Shown piece after piece: positions 11,943 through 23,046 of a stretch of DNA of 64,000 nucleotides; the first letter of the stretch is position 1; each line of letters begins with the position of its first letter. A program made the translations under genes and the position numbers. Source of the DNA: Rhynchospora pubera (taxonomy: Eukaryota; Streptophyta; Magnoliopsida; Poales; Cyperaceae). Under the pieces are notes generated by a model. That model did no database searches. It was not told where the DNA came from and saw only the letters and a program-made list of their open reading frames with translations. Location of the stretch: contig CM051460.1 of assembly GCA_028095005.1 (NCBI GenBank), positions 15,051,501-15,115,500 of the forward strand, given 5' to 3'.

Positions 11943-12534
11943 TATGTTGGATACCTGTTCAATTTATTAGTTATAGATGTTCAATTTAGTTGTTAAACAT
12001 GTTATACGAGTTAACATGTTTGTTACATCTGTTCATTTTATTTGTTATAACTGTTCAATTTATTTGTCATTTCTGTTCAGTTTATTTGCTCACTTTTATT
12101 TTTCGTATGAATCCACATTATTTGTTACATCTGTTCAGTTTATGTGTTATAATTGTTCAATTTATTTGTCATTTTTGTTCAATTTATTTGTTATATATAT
12201 TCAATTTATGTACACTATTTATTTTTGTATACGAGTTAACATGTTTGTTACATCTGTTCATTTTATTTGTTATAACTGTTCAATTTATTTGTCATTTCTG
12301 TTTAGTTTATTTGCTCACTTTTATATTTCGTATGAATCCATATTATTTGTTACATCTGTTCAGTTTATGTGTTATAACTGTTCAATTTATTTGTCATTTC
12401 TGTTCAGTTTATTTGCTCACATTTATATTTTTTTTATGAGTCCGCATTATTTGTCATATATGTTCAGTTTATTTGTATAACTGTTCAATTTATTTGTCGT
12501 TTTTGTTCAATTTATTTGCTCACTTTTACTTTCT
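11943..12534. repeat. 22-bp tandem array with about 225-bp higher-order unit
   Basis: The units are variants of TTCAGTTTATTTGTTACATCTG. A higher-order block starting ATACGAGTTAACATGTTTG recurs at 12004 and 12229, a spacing of 225 bp, close to ten basic units. The array resumes at 13763-13840 on the other side of nested MULE D. Long spurious reading frames here (for example 11977-12480) simply reflect the repeat periodicity. Confidence 0.85.
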
Positions 12535-12543
12535 TTTTTTATG

Positions 12544-13753
12544 GAGTAAATTTTCTAGGAGGTCACTGAAGTTTATACGTTGTCCATTTTTAATCATGAA
12601 ACTTTAATTTATCATCATGTAATCCTCCAATTTCGATTTTGTCCAAATTTGATCTTCTGTCACGGTCCCAATAATTTCTGTCAAATTATTCCCGTTAGAG
12701 CGAAAAAACTTGGGATGTGAATCACTATTTCCTCCTTTATCTCCTTCGTGAACCCATCTCTCTCTCTCTCTCTCTGCTGTTGACCTTCTTCAAATCTTGG
12801 TCTCCACCTCCTCAGCCGATCCAAATCAAATTCTACTGTGAACTCGATCCGAATCAGACTCTCATGTCTCTCACACAGAAGTCAAACGCCTCTTGATTTC
12901 TCTCTCTAAAAACCCTCTCATGTACTCTCGATTTCTCTCTCTACCAAAATCCGATCAGCCTTACCCTCTCTGCTACTCTCCTCTTTATTCTCGAATTATT
13001 CTCTTAAGCCTCTACGGTTCTACCTGGTGTTGAAGGAATAATGTCAATGTTATTGTGACTCATTTTTGTCTCAGTTCAGTTGAAGTGTTTTTTTACAAAT
13101 TATCAAGTTGTAACCAAAATTTAACTTCCACATACAAATCAGTAATTTATTTAATAAAACTTTAAAAGTGATTTAATTTCAGCATACAAAATCAACATAC
13201 ATATCATTAACTCATATGAATAACTTGTTTGGATTATTCAATAAAAAAGAATTTACATATAATTGCAACCAACATTAACAGCTGTCCAACTTCCATCTCA
13301 AATACCAAGATTTAATTAATAAACACCACCAAGCATTCTCAAGCAGAAATTTAACGTGTATTCCCTGGAGCCATCTGTTGTGAAACAAGTCATGAGAGTT
13401 GCGGTTCATCAAACCAAATTCAAAGAAAATATAAAATTAAACAGAGGAGAACTGAAAGAGAGGAATCGAGAGGATATCGACTTGAATTAAACAATCGAGA
13501 TGGTTGCATAGATAGGCTCAGGGAGGTCGAGACCAATTTTTGATGGAGGTACAGAGAATTACTAGAGAGAGAGTTGATGCTTGATTCAGTCGACTATGGT
13601 TCATGAAGACCAAGGGGCTAGAAGAAACAACGGCATTTGATTCACATCGCAAAAGTTGCACCCAACGTTATAAATTAGACGGAAATTATTGAAAAATTGA
13701 CGGAGGGATCAAATTCAGACAAAATCAAAGTTGGAGGGTTATAGATTTTACTC
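12544..13753. mobile_element. Mutator-like element D nested in element B
   Basis: A perfect 9-bp TSD TTTTTTATG (12535-12543 and 13754-13762) brackets 1210 bp. The ends GAGTAAATTTTCTAGG and, reversed, GAGTAAAATCTATAACC begin inverted repeats of about 110 bp that share CTCCAA..CGATTTTGTC and TCAATAATTTCYGTC-like words. The interior (12700-13020) resembles a gene 5' leader: CT repeats and CCTCTCATGT/CGATTTCTCTCT duplicated words. This could be captured host sequence, but no ORF survives. Confidence 0.8.
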
Positions 13754-14111
13754 TTTTTTATGAGTCCAGATTATTTTTTACATATTTTCAGTTTATTTTG
13801 CTATTTATGTTCAACTAGTTGTTATATCTGTTCAGTTTAAGAAAGCAATATAAAGTGTGAGGGAGAGGAAGGACAAATAGAACACCAGGGAGGAAGGAAG
13901 GACGGAAAGGAGGGATGGCAAGGAAGGAAGGCGCGTTAGGAAGGAAGAGGCGCGAGGGAGGAAAGACACGTGAGGGAAAGAGGACGCGTGAGGGAGGGAG
14001 AGGCGTCTCTAGAGGCGCGCGGAAAAAAAATCGAAAGTTGGAGGGGAGGGGAGTGTTGGATGACGCGGATGATTATTTTATGGATGACGCTTATCACTCC
14101 TGCCTAAAAAG

Positions 14112-14390
14112 TAGAACAATAGCACAATACTTAATAGATTTTTTTTTTTTTTTTTGCCAGGTCTGATCAATTCTTTACCTATATATGCAAAATGTTACTT
14201 CAAAATGCAATGCTCAATGTCAATCAGATCCGGAGGAGCATAGCAGCAATTAGTAACATGTTCAAGAAAAGAAGAAAGAATGCACGTTATTAACACATTA
14301 CTCCTTTGAATTTCTCTACAGTAGTACAGTCCAACTTATTAACACAACCACCAAATATCCCATCCTTCGGCCTAACAACAAACATAATAA
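14112..14390. other. Spacer between elements B and F
   Basis: A T-rich stretch and a short minus-strand reading frame cross into element F (14290-14475, residues such as VVRPKDGIFGG). It may be the tail of a broken gene continued at 16733-16840; see the candidate exon entry. Confidence 0.3.
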
Positions 14391-14570
14391 GAGAATTTCT
14401 ATCGTGAACCACGATGCACTGGAGCTCATATGCACCATAATCCAGGTCGTTAGATCTGTTTAAAGATTTGTGCAAAGATGTCGCTAGACGATGAAAATTA
14501 AGATGTGCCTTTCCTCTTATTCTGTTCCTTCGCTCTTTCTCTATTCTATTCCTTCGTTCCCCTTCTATCG

Positions 14571-14601
<31 letters not shown>

Positions 14602-16722
14602 ATTTTGCTTCTTACATCGTTCGCTCCCTCTTGAAAACCTTCTCTGAACTCTTCTCCTAATCTTTCAATTGCTTTCTTGGAGAACGACGCAAGTGACGAC
14701 TCCACAGACATGCCCCTCCGCTGAAACCCTAGATCTGTCGATCCGATTGGACCGATTCCCTAGCAAGCTGGATTTTCGGGTCACCGACTCACCGGAGGCG
14801 GAGAATACCGTCGTCTGATTCTGAACTTAGCCTCACAAAATTTCATTTAATTCTCTCACACCAGATACCAGTAATCGTGACAAAAAATTTTTGCATTTTG
14901 ACCCCTGAAAATGATAGGTTGCATTTGCACTCGGCACCAGTACTTAAATTTTTGCATTTGCAGCTCAAAATCTAAAGTTGTATTTGGTTTTTCTATAGTA
15001 AAATAGTGTGATTAGCATCAGTAAATAAAGGAGGACAACTTACCAGTATAAATAAAGATCAAAGGGAAGTTTCATCTTTAATTGGACCTAAGCCCTAGCA
15101 CTTTCTGTTTTGAGAATTCAAGAGAGAGCCTTGAGAAATATTATGCTTTGTATCAAATTGTCATCATTTGGAATTCAAGAGAGTCATGAGAATTTTGAGT
15201 TTGTAGCTGGTAGCGGCAAGTGGTACCAGTTGATGCACAATTGTCACTATTTCTTATTATATAACTTGACATATTTATTATTATGGTTGATACCAGTTGG
15301 AAATACAGAGTTAAATGCCCGTGAACAATAAGGGATCCGAATAACCATGTGGTACCATTCTAGGTACTGGATCTCCAAGCAGCAATTAACTAACATACCA
15401 AAATATACCAAGCAAGAATTCTTAATTACAAACTACAAATTAGACAAGCAGCAATTGAAATTTGCAAAGCAAATTAGACAATTCCATCTACAAAATAAAG
15501 CATCACCTATTACTGGTCAGTTTGTCAAGTTAGTCATAACAATTCATCATCTCTTTACAAAATAAAGCATCAACTTAAACATATCAAAATGTACCCAAAT
15601 ATACCTAAATATACCCAAATATACCATCGACATTCCTAATATAAGCTGATATCAACATTAGTCCTTTTTTTTTTTACAAAATCACCCCAAAATTTATGCT
15701 AATCACCAACAGCTCTCATTCATCCTCTTTTTCGATATCTTCTTCTCAATCAACCTTGTCTTCTTTCTATCTTTCCATTTTGTATGTCTTCTTTTTTTCT
15801 AAAAGCAATTAATGTGGTTACTGAAAGATGTATACTGTAAATGATCTTCTTCTTCTCTTCTAATCTATTATAGGGATCAAATGGCAAAGTTCTTATTGCG
15901 TAATTGCATAACAGTATGCAAGTGTTAAGATATTTAACTGGAAACAATTATATCAGTTATCAAATTTCTATTATACTGAGAAATGGAGACGCAAGTAACA
16001 TGTGACGATCTCCCTTATACTGAGAAATTATATCAGTATATCAAAACCTATTATAAAGGAATCGTACACAAAGGAAGCAAATTTGAGCAGTAAAGAAAAC
16101 ATTACTCTTCCAGATTTAAGCAAAATCAATCATTCCTCATCCAGTAGTGAAGGTAAACAAACATAATTTCTGAATATTGAGAGAGAAAAAGAGAGTGACC
16201 TAACCTGAGTTGCAAGATGCTTTCGGTGAGGTGACTTCGGTGGACAGAGAAAATGGCTTTCGAAAAGGGAAGCAGAGGGAAATACAATTGAGAGGAATGA
16301 AGTTTGCGAGGCAGGAAATTTGCTCTGCTAAAAGTGGCGCTATCGATCCTCTCAGAGTTGACGAGGATTCTAGGTTTTTGGCGGGATCTGAGTTAAAATA
16401 GAGGAGGGGTAGAGAAGAAAGGCGAGAATAGACTAGGGTTTCGGCAGGATGCGTGGGAGCTTCTTTTCCTCTCTTCCATTCTCTTCGATTTTTTTTTCTG
16501 TAGTGAGAGAGATGAGAGACGAGAAAAGAAGGGGTGAGCGATTTCTTCGGAGTCGGAAGAGGTAGCGGTCGCGGATAAGAGAGACATAAAAACTTAAATG
16601 CGAAGGAACATTGTACATTTTTCATCCAGCGACTTCTGTCGCACAAATCTTGACGCGCATCGAAAGGTCCAGATTATGGTTCATTTTGAACCCGTGCATC
16701 ATAGTTCACAATAGAAATTCTC
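14391..16722. mobile_element. Mutator-like element F with ~105-bp TIRs
   Basis: The left end, GAGAATTTCTATCGTGAACC, is answered by the inverted right end GGTTCA..ATAGAAATTCTC. Similarity continues inward for about 105 bp through CACAAATCTT and AGCGACATC/AGCGACTTC. Flanks are AACATAATAA (14381-14390) and AATATAATAA (16723-16732), a 10-bp TSD with one change. Inside the TIRs, both arms look like gene leaders: CT repeats at 14571-14598, AAACCCTAG at 14725 and a G/A-rich 16240-16560. No transposase was found, so this may be a Pack-MULE-like carrier of host fragments. Confidence 0.7.
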
Positions 16723-16749
16723 AATATAATAAATAGCAATCTCCCGTAC

Positions 16750-16837
16750 CTGAAGCCACAAAATTACTAATTTCTGAACTAACATGCTTGATCTCCTTGA
16801 AATTATCAATCAATCTGTGTGGCTTGCTTTCTTTAAC
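16750..16837 (-). other. Candidate orphan exon next to element F
   Basis: On the minus strand an 88-nt open segment is bounded by a strong acceptor (TTTTTCAG) and a donor (CAG/GTACGG). It reads VKESKPHRLIDNFKEIKH and onward, with a normal amino-acid mix. Element F inserted about 17 bp downstream of the donor. I do not recognise the family and found no neighbouring exons, so it may be a relic of a gene broken by element F or chance. Confidence 0.25.
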
Positions 16838-16859
16838 CTGAAAAATATTACAAAATAAA

Positions 16860-17134
16860 TAAAGAGTTATTTATTTTTTTAAGCCCGCAACCGTAATTAC
16901 TTTCTTAATCTCTATGGATTAAGTTTAGAATAATATTAAAAAATATTAAGCCCACTAATTAATCACTTCGGCTTAAAGTTAAAGCCCACACAATATTAAT
17001 GGAATACTGGCCCAATGAAAAAGCCCACTGGGAACTTAATTTCCAAACAGCACAGAAAAGAAAAGTCCACAACTGAATAATTCTTATTTCAGCCCAAAGA
17101 ATTACAGGCCTAAATTGTTACTCGATTAAGTTAG
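16860..17134. promoter_or_regulatory. Cluster of TGGGCY (site II-like) motifs
   Basis: Five or more AAGCCCA/GGCCCA words, which read TGGGCT/TGGGCC on the other strand, occur at about 16948, 16990, 17011, 17022 and 17092. Such site II motifs bind TCP factors in promoters of housekeeping genes. No gene start is visible beside them, so this may be a stranded promoter. Confidence 0.3.
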
Positions 17135-17144
17135 AACCTGACCC

Positions 17145-17341
17145 GGAACCAGATCCTCTGGTCGGCAGACCACCTGGTCGTTTTCGATCTGGACCGTCTG
17201 ATTTAATCTTAATGGCTATAGATGCCCCGTGCTAGTACCACGATTGGTAGGCCCGAAAAAATGTTAACCGTTGAGATTAAATCAGACGGTCCAGATCGAA
17301 AACGACCAGGTGGTCGTTTGTAAAAAACGACCAGAGGATCC
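17145..17341. mobile_element. Foldback MITE, 10-bp TSD
   Basis: Flanked by AACCTGACCC on both sides (17135-17144 and 17342-17351). The arms GACCACCTGGTCGTTTTCGA and TCTGGACCGTCTGATTTAATCT are repeated in inverted order, leaving a short loop with GGTAGGCCCGA. The same loop words (ATTGGTAGGCCCGAA, GACGGT) occur in the element at 50649. The TSD length suggests a Mutator-type MITE. Confidence 0.78.
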
Positions 17342-17351
17342 AACCTGACCC

Positions 17352-18299
17352 AGTTGACCCGAGCCATCGCTAACGGGTCCGACACAATCCAACAGCAAAA
17401 GAAATAACGTCCGACCCGATAACCTATAAAATTTGCTAAGTAGCCTCTGGAATTTATTTAAAATCCTTCATTTCCAGAACAACCCCTATAACTTTAATTT
17501 TGTCTATTTAATTTGCTTCTTTACTTGTTAATTTATTTTACTTTTAAATTTTAAGGAACTAATAAGATGGGCCAATTGTATAATTATTTCTTTTATACAT
17601 ATCATTTTTTTTCCGTTATAACAACGATATAGTTCAGAATCGCTAAATCAACTCTGTACCGCACAAATTGTATTTTAGAACTTTGCAAACAACTGATATG
17701 TTGGTTTCCGATTGCACTGCATAGCTAGCAAATGGACAAGACGATCATTTTAAATGGATCATAAAATGTTTTTACCAACATTGCATGATTAACATCAACT
17801 TATTATAATCAATGTTTTTGAAAATCGAATTGATTCTCAAACAAGTAGTGGAGCTACTATTTCGATGGTTCAACCGTTTGGACTAGTTTCGGAAACCGAA
17901 TTACGTCATTATTATGATATAGTTATTGTTAATATATTTGACATGGTTTAATTATTTAATTATGAATAATATAATAAAATTTGAAGCTCTCAAATCTAGT
18001 TAAAAATATAGTAAAAGCTTATTGTATTAATTATATGCACTTGCACAAACAAATTTATTATACTAATTATTATTATGATTATGATTATGATTATTATTAT
18101 TATTATTCTTATTTATAATGACATCAAAAATAATTTTTAATTTAAATACGAATATTAAAAAACAGAAGGCCACAGAAAATAAAAAAAGTACCAAACGATG
18201 ATTGAAACAGTGAAATCAAGTGGTTTTGAATGCCTAAAAAAAGTAAAAAAAAAAAAAAAAAGCAAAAAGAAATACCATCACTTGGTGAGGTAGTGGGTA
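17352..18299. other. Intergenic, 3' flank of the PP2 gene
   Basis: No gene seen. A poly-purine/A-rich stretch lies at 18225-18270 and an ATT/ATG-rich microsatellite-like tract at 18060-18110. Confidence 0.5.
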
Positions 18300-20894
18300 C
18301 TAGACATGATTATCGGCTGTCGATTGTGCAACAGTTACAGGAACTTTTGAAATTACCACCTCTTCAATCACCAAACCATTCTTATATCGCTGGTTCCAAA
18401 CATCCAAGAGGGCGAAGGACACCTTGTCGTCGACTGTGGATAATGGCGTAGTGAATTGGACATCTGATGGTACGCGCTGTTCACCCTCGTTTTGGTTCAA
18501 AGTGACTTTTGCCCATATAAACTTTTTCCCTTTGCCAGGTTTTACCATGATGTATACCGGGCACTCGTTCCAGCCATCTGCACCTGGCTTCATCCTGATC
18601 TTGAACTCCAGCTTGTATGTGGCTTCGGCTTCTAGGTGAATCATGTCTATTGAACCAGTAACTTCAAGCCAGGACACTCTTTTCAGCTCTGCACTTCTAC
18701 TGTTGAAATAAATTGATCCGCATATATGTTATAACAAGGATTATATTGTCTGCTATATATAAAGAGATTATATTAAATATATTACACATTTTATGTCAAA
18801 AAAATATATATATTAAGTACAATTACCATATTGAAAGTACTAAGTTTTATTAGGGAAAAAAATTTATGTAGTCTTATGTATTCCGAAATTCTTCGCCATC
18901 AGCCCCTGTTTCTTGCTAATCTCATGCAGTCATGCCTGCAGCTGCTGCTTTCCTAGCATTTTTCACTTTCTCGCTGCTTTTTACTCTATCCTCTCTCTAA
19001 TCGATCTCTCTTTTTTTTATCAGAGCATTTAAATTGAAATATCTTTCTCTATTTTTCAAGCAGCCGCAGCGTCTTCCCTATCCTTAATTCTTCCACATTT
19101 ACTAATTCAAAGTAAGATAAAGTGATTTTAACTTGAACCAGAATGTGGAATGCCAAGCTATGGCAACATATTTACCGGGAATAACCAACTCTCTAGAACA
19201 TGGGAGTCTAGTTGTTGCATAACTTTATTTTTTTCTTATTAGATGGTAAATGAAATCTTTGTGTTGTTTTCTTATTTTGCATATAGATTGATAGTGCAAA
19301 TCAGTAGGATGACTATCAACGTCTCTGTAGAGTGTAGATTGATACAGAATCTACACCAGTACCACTTGATTTGTTGATTTGTACACCAGTACTATATATC
19401 AAGAATAATTGAGAAATGAAAAAAAAAGTAAAAGAAGCGCAGTGGAAATTAATGTTTACCTTTCTTCATCAATGTGCCAATAGCGTTCATCTCCTCCGTG
19501 GGTAATATCAAGTGCAAGGGCATTTACAATCACCTGATCACCTTCGATCTAGAGAGAGAGAGAGAGACAGAGAGATATGTCATTCTTTCAAGCTAATTTT
19601 AACTGGCTGAATGTTCAAATATATATCCTCCGAGAGCTAGCATAGTTAAAAAGTAAATAAATAAATACACATACCAATAAGAAAAGAGACATATTTTAGT
19701 GGGTTGTAACAAAGTTCAGGTGGATGTCAATCAATGAGAAAAGAGAGATGTCAATATGTCATGGTAAAATTTAAAAATATCGAAAACAGAAATTTTAAAT
19801 TTAAGGTATATGACTTCAATAAAATATTTTTTGGACAAAAATCACGTATTCTAAGAGCTATTTATGTCTCAAAGAATATATTTTAAATTTACTGAAAGAT
19901 ATAAATAAATTAGTGTATAAGACGGCAGCAACCCAATAGACACCTATGTTAAACTTGATTTTGAAAATATTGAACTTTTATAAAAATATATAAACCAATT
20001 CCAAAACTTTGTCGAAAAATTAATTCATTTCACTGTACGTAACAAAATCAGATCTTTCAACTGCCGTAAATCAAATTAGTAAATTTATACAAGCACTAAA
20101 AACATCGTATTTAGATGCTATTAATAAAAAATTTTAAAGTATCTAAAAGATTCACATGGAAAACTAATATTGATGAGGAACAATTGTATACTAGTGATAT
20201 ATTTCGCTATTCTGATGCATATTGAACAAAAAATTCAGTAGGAAATTAAGAACTGATTTTTGTACATTGGCAATCACATGAAAAAATAAAAATTAAAATG
20301 TTGTGGTACAGTCAACTATGGAAGCGAAGTATCAAACCATGAGATTCACCGTAAGTAAATTTACATTAATAAAGAAAGCGTTGACCGATATGAATGTTAT
20401 ATTGAAGAACCTTTAAAGTTATACTTTGTTGATCAAGTGACTAGATGTATTGGGACAAATTTCGTTTGTCATGACCAAAAAATATATAAAGGTGGATTGT
20501 TACTTGGTAAAAAAAATTCAAGCATAGAAGTTAGGATCAATTAGTGTCAAGACATTCGATGATACACAAGGATGTTAGGATAAATTGACATCTTTAATTC
20601 CAAAATGGAATTTTTTTGGTTTTTGGTCTTTTTAACCATGACTTCCAACGGTCAAAGATATTACATATGAGACTTCTTGTTTGAGCCCTATATAAGCGCA
20701 TGTAATTATATTGTTAAAAAAAATAACAATCAATAAAAAAGCACATTTTAAACCAAATTCTGAGTCTCAAATTCAAACAAATTAATCAAATAATTATTAC
20801 AAAATTAGTGTAAAAAGGTATTACAGGAAATTACTTTGGTATGTTGTTGGCGATCTGGGGTTGAAACATTGCGATTGTGGTGAAGATATTGCAT
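18300..20894 (-). CDS. PP2-A: Phloem protein 2-like lectin (PP2-A type), 3 exons
   Basis: Exons are 20835-20894 (20 codons), 19460-19548 and 18300-18699. The junctions (CAAA/GTAATT, CTCTAG/ATC, AAAG/GTAAAC, AACAG/TAGA) are consensus and in phase, giving 182 residues. The PP2 domain spans about residues 21-175. It shows the family pattern NALALDITHGGDERYWHI, then SWLEVTGSIDM, YKLEFKIRMKPGADGW and WNQRYKNGLVIEEVVIS near the end. PP2 proteins are cytosolic lectins binding chitin-type or high-mannose glycans, found in sieve elements or more widely. The N-terminus is short, as in the PP2-A9/A10 group, with no F-box or TIR domain. The start ATG (20892-20894) is the weakest point; an upstream in-frame extension exists but lacks support. 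Intron 1 (1.29 kb) contains a Ty1/copia remnant. Confidence 0.88.
20200..20825 (+). mobile_element. Degenerate Ty1/copia 3' end (RNase H remnant plus LTR)
   Basis: Conceptual translation across several frames shows copia RNase H landmarks in order: a SDAYW box near 20211, TMEAKYQTM near 20316 (the usual AEAEYxAM box), and KYIKVDCYLVKKIQA near 20480-20525 (the HIEVDCHF box). Stops and shifts are frequent, so it is dead. From 20573 TGTTAGGATAAATTG looks like an LTR start, with CCCTATATAAGCGC (TATA box) at 20684-20697. It lies antisense inside PP2 intron 1. Confidence 0.65.
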
Positions 20895-21040
20895 GGCTCC
20901 AACAGTTGAAGGCAATTTGTCAAATATTTTCTTATGCGCGTAGAGTGAGAAAGAGAAGGTATGAAATTAAATTTTGGGGGTGTAGAGTAGAGAATGGCTG
21001 TCGTCATTATAAAGAGAGAGCAGAAGATGTTAGATGTGAG

Positions 21041-22002
21041 TAGGGCTGTCAAACGTGCAGAACGGCACGGAAATGCTCAGTTACGTTTATGTTCCGTTGA
21101 GATACGCGGAACAACAGTGGTTTCCACTTAATGTTCCACAATCACAACGGAAATAAAATTTCTTCTGTTTTCCGTTCCGTTTTAATGAACAGAAGAACGG
21201 AACTAAACATTAAATTTTCGTTATCGTTCATAACACAAAAGCCTACCCCAACTTGTTTGGGACAAAAGACTTAGTTATTGTTGTTGTTGTTGTTCATAAC
21301 ACAAAAAACCTAGAGTGTTTTCTGTCTAGCTAGCTCGGAAAAGATACAGGTCAGATAAGCCTCATTTTTCAATAGGAGCAATTCTTACATGGGACGATTA
21401 CAGGCACCTTGTTGCCTTACTTTTCAAAGAGGAAATCACCTTGTTGCCTTACTTTTCAAAGAAGCATTTCCGCAAGTAGCTTCTGTGCACAAAACATGAG
21501 GGAGAGATGAAGCCATCGAATAAAAGAAAGGAGATAAATGTGACATATGGTATGGGCCAGCAATTACAAAAGTCATTTTTTCACTAACGGAGTTAAGAAG
21601 GCGTCAAGTTCCGAGCAGCTGCAAAGTGGGGTCCGCTTAATTAAAACTAAAATTCTGTTAAAGATCAACAAATTAAAACTAAGATTCTGTTAAAGATCAA
21701 CAATTAAAATAAAAGAGCCATTAGCCAATTTGCATTAGACGCGAAGCCCTCCCTTCTGGAATTACAAATAATTTCACAGGCTATGAAATTTTGGGCTGCA
21801 AACTTATGATGGGCCAACAGAAAACGGTGCTGACGGAACGTAAGGGCGCATTTTCGTTTCCGCTACGTTTATATCAACGAAACAAATATAGTTTCCGTTT
21901 CTGTTCCACAGTGTCTAACGTAACTCATATCTATTTCATTTCCGTTCCGTTTGGACGGAACGGAACGGAAACGTTCGAAACGAAAAAATATTGACAGCCC
22001 TT
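21041..22002. mobile_element. hAT element, TAGGGCTGTCAA ends, copy A
   Basis: The ends TAGGGCTGTCAAACG and TTGACAGCCCTT are inverted. The flanks GATGTGAG and GACGTCAG are an 8-bp TSD with two changes. Subterminal zones (21060-21215 and 21830-21980) are full of GGAACGG/CCGTTCCG. The middle carries a SINE insertion and two short tandem duplications (ACCTTGTTGCCTTACTTTTC at 21410 and 21439; GATTCTGTTAAAGATCAACA near 21650-21700). No transposase. Confidence 0.7.
21241..21291 (+). mobile_element. 5'-truncated Au-type SINE (51 bp)
   Basis: Only the 3' end of an Au-like SINE is present: CCTACCCCAACTTGTTTGGG followed by a (TTG)n tail. It is flanked by a perfect 15-bp TSD GTTCATAACACAAAA (21226-21240 and 21292-21306). 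The conserved GGGAC-(TTG)n tail is the known signature of Au SINEs. It is nested in hAT copy A, so the hAT is older. Confidence 0.85.
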
Positions 22003-22010
22003 GACGTCAG

Positions 22011-22593
22011 ACATTAAACTAGCCAAGCATAAACCATACGATCGATATGGTCCCCATGGTATCTTTTGACAGAAATATCAACTCTTCATCATTGAATGAT
22101 CTTTATGACAGAAATACTTTTTGTGTAAAATATCAACCACTGGTACGTTGGTTAGGAAATAGTCACTTCAGCCGTCTAATCAACTCTCCACATGCTTTTT
22201 CTTTTTTTACTGTTCGTACTTGCTCATTTCAATATTACAATAATTCAATAGAGTTAAAAAAAAAAAAATTTCGAATAAAAATTCATTGATCTGAACGAAT
22301 GTAACACGAACGGGAAAAAAAAAATTAAATTTAGTGATTAAAATTATATAAAAATAAGGAGAAAAACGATTTCATTTCCAGAAATTGGACCCTCACACAT
22401 ATCTCTTTGAACTTTGAAATTTACAATTGCTTATAGTGATATTATAAAAAGAAAAAAAAGAAAAGACATGATAACAAATTAATATTAGTTACTTCTTAGT
22501 ATATAGAAAGGTCAAATTACAAAGTGCAAGTCTTCAAAGTGCTGCAATATTGACCTAGCAAACTCAACAAAACACAGCCTAATAAGTCCATAA
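22011..22593. other. Intergenic, no gene recognised
   Basis: AT-rich, with A runs near 22257-22268 and 22314-22325. The words CAAAGTGCTGCA and CAAACTCAACAA at 22536-22570 recur at 22908-22943 on the other side of hAT copy B. The flank was therefore already a diverged local duplication. Confidence 0.45.
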
Positions 22594-22898
22594 TAGGGCT
22601 GTCAAACGTGGCCGAAATCCACAGAACATGTCGTTTCGTTTGCCGTTTCTTTAAGGAACACGGTACGAGATATTATTTCGTTAACCGTTTTACTTTTGAA
22701 ACGGTACAGAATTTCTTTTCGTTATTCGTTCCACTTCAGAAAATACACATAAAACAGTTTGAAATAAGACTGAAATGATCGAAACAGTATGATTCTGCGT
22801 TTCATTATTGGAACGGAATGAAAATGGAGTCTGTTATTTGTTTTGTTTCACTTAACCGAAACGAAATTACCTGATTTTTTGTTACGTTGACAGCTCTA
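22594..22898. mobile_element. hAT MITE, TAGGGCTGTCAA ends, copy B
   Basis: It starts TAGGGCTGTCAAACGTG and ends GTTGACAGCTCTA. The flanks share AGTCCAT (22585-22591 and 22899-22905), a slightly worn TSD. The interior is rich in AACGG and CGTTYCG words in both orientations. Confidence 0.75.
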
Positions 22899-23046
22899 AG
22901 TCCATTACAAAGTGCTGCATTATCGACTACCAAACTCAACAACTCTGCGAAACCTAAGAAATAGAGTAGCACTGAAACAAGCACATATACGTCCATTTTG
23001 CATAGCTCCAAAGTCCAAAGTAATAAGTAACAAATTAAACCCACAG

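Larger units (their letters stand above)
11672..14102. mobile_element. Non-autonomous Mutator-like element B (CATCC family)
   Basis: A perfect 9-bp TSD CCTAAAAAG (11663-11671 and 14103-14111) brackets 2431 bp. The left end runs GGTAATTACTA..ACCATCC and the right end, read inward, CAGGAGTGATAA..GTCATCC, both 21 bp. Additional CATCC or GGATGA motifs follow inside each end. A C/T-rich arm with GGCGC words (11730-11935) is mirrored by a G/A-rich arm (13860-14060), and both carry CGCGTCTC/GAGGCG-type words. The core is a 22-bp AT-rich array interrupted by MULE D. There is no transposase gene. Confidence 0.82.

Noticed and set aside
11977..12480. Two overlapping plus-strand ORFs of about 150-167 codons rich in hydrophobic residues
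   Set aside because: They are translations of the 22-bp tandem array in MULE B; the repeat happens to lack stops. No family similarity and no start or splice context.
16200..16646. 148-codon minus-strand ORF and shorter overlapping frames
   Set aside because: Lies in the G/A-rich right arm of MULE F, open in several frames; more like a captured leader than a coding exon.
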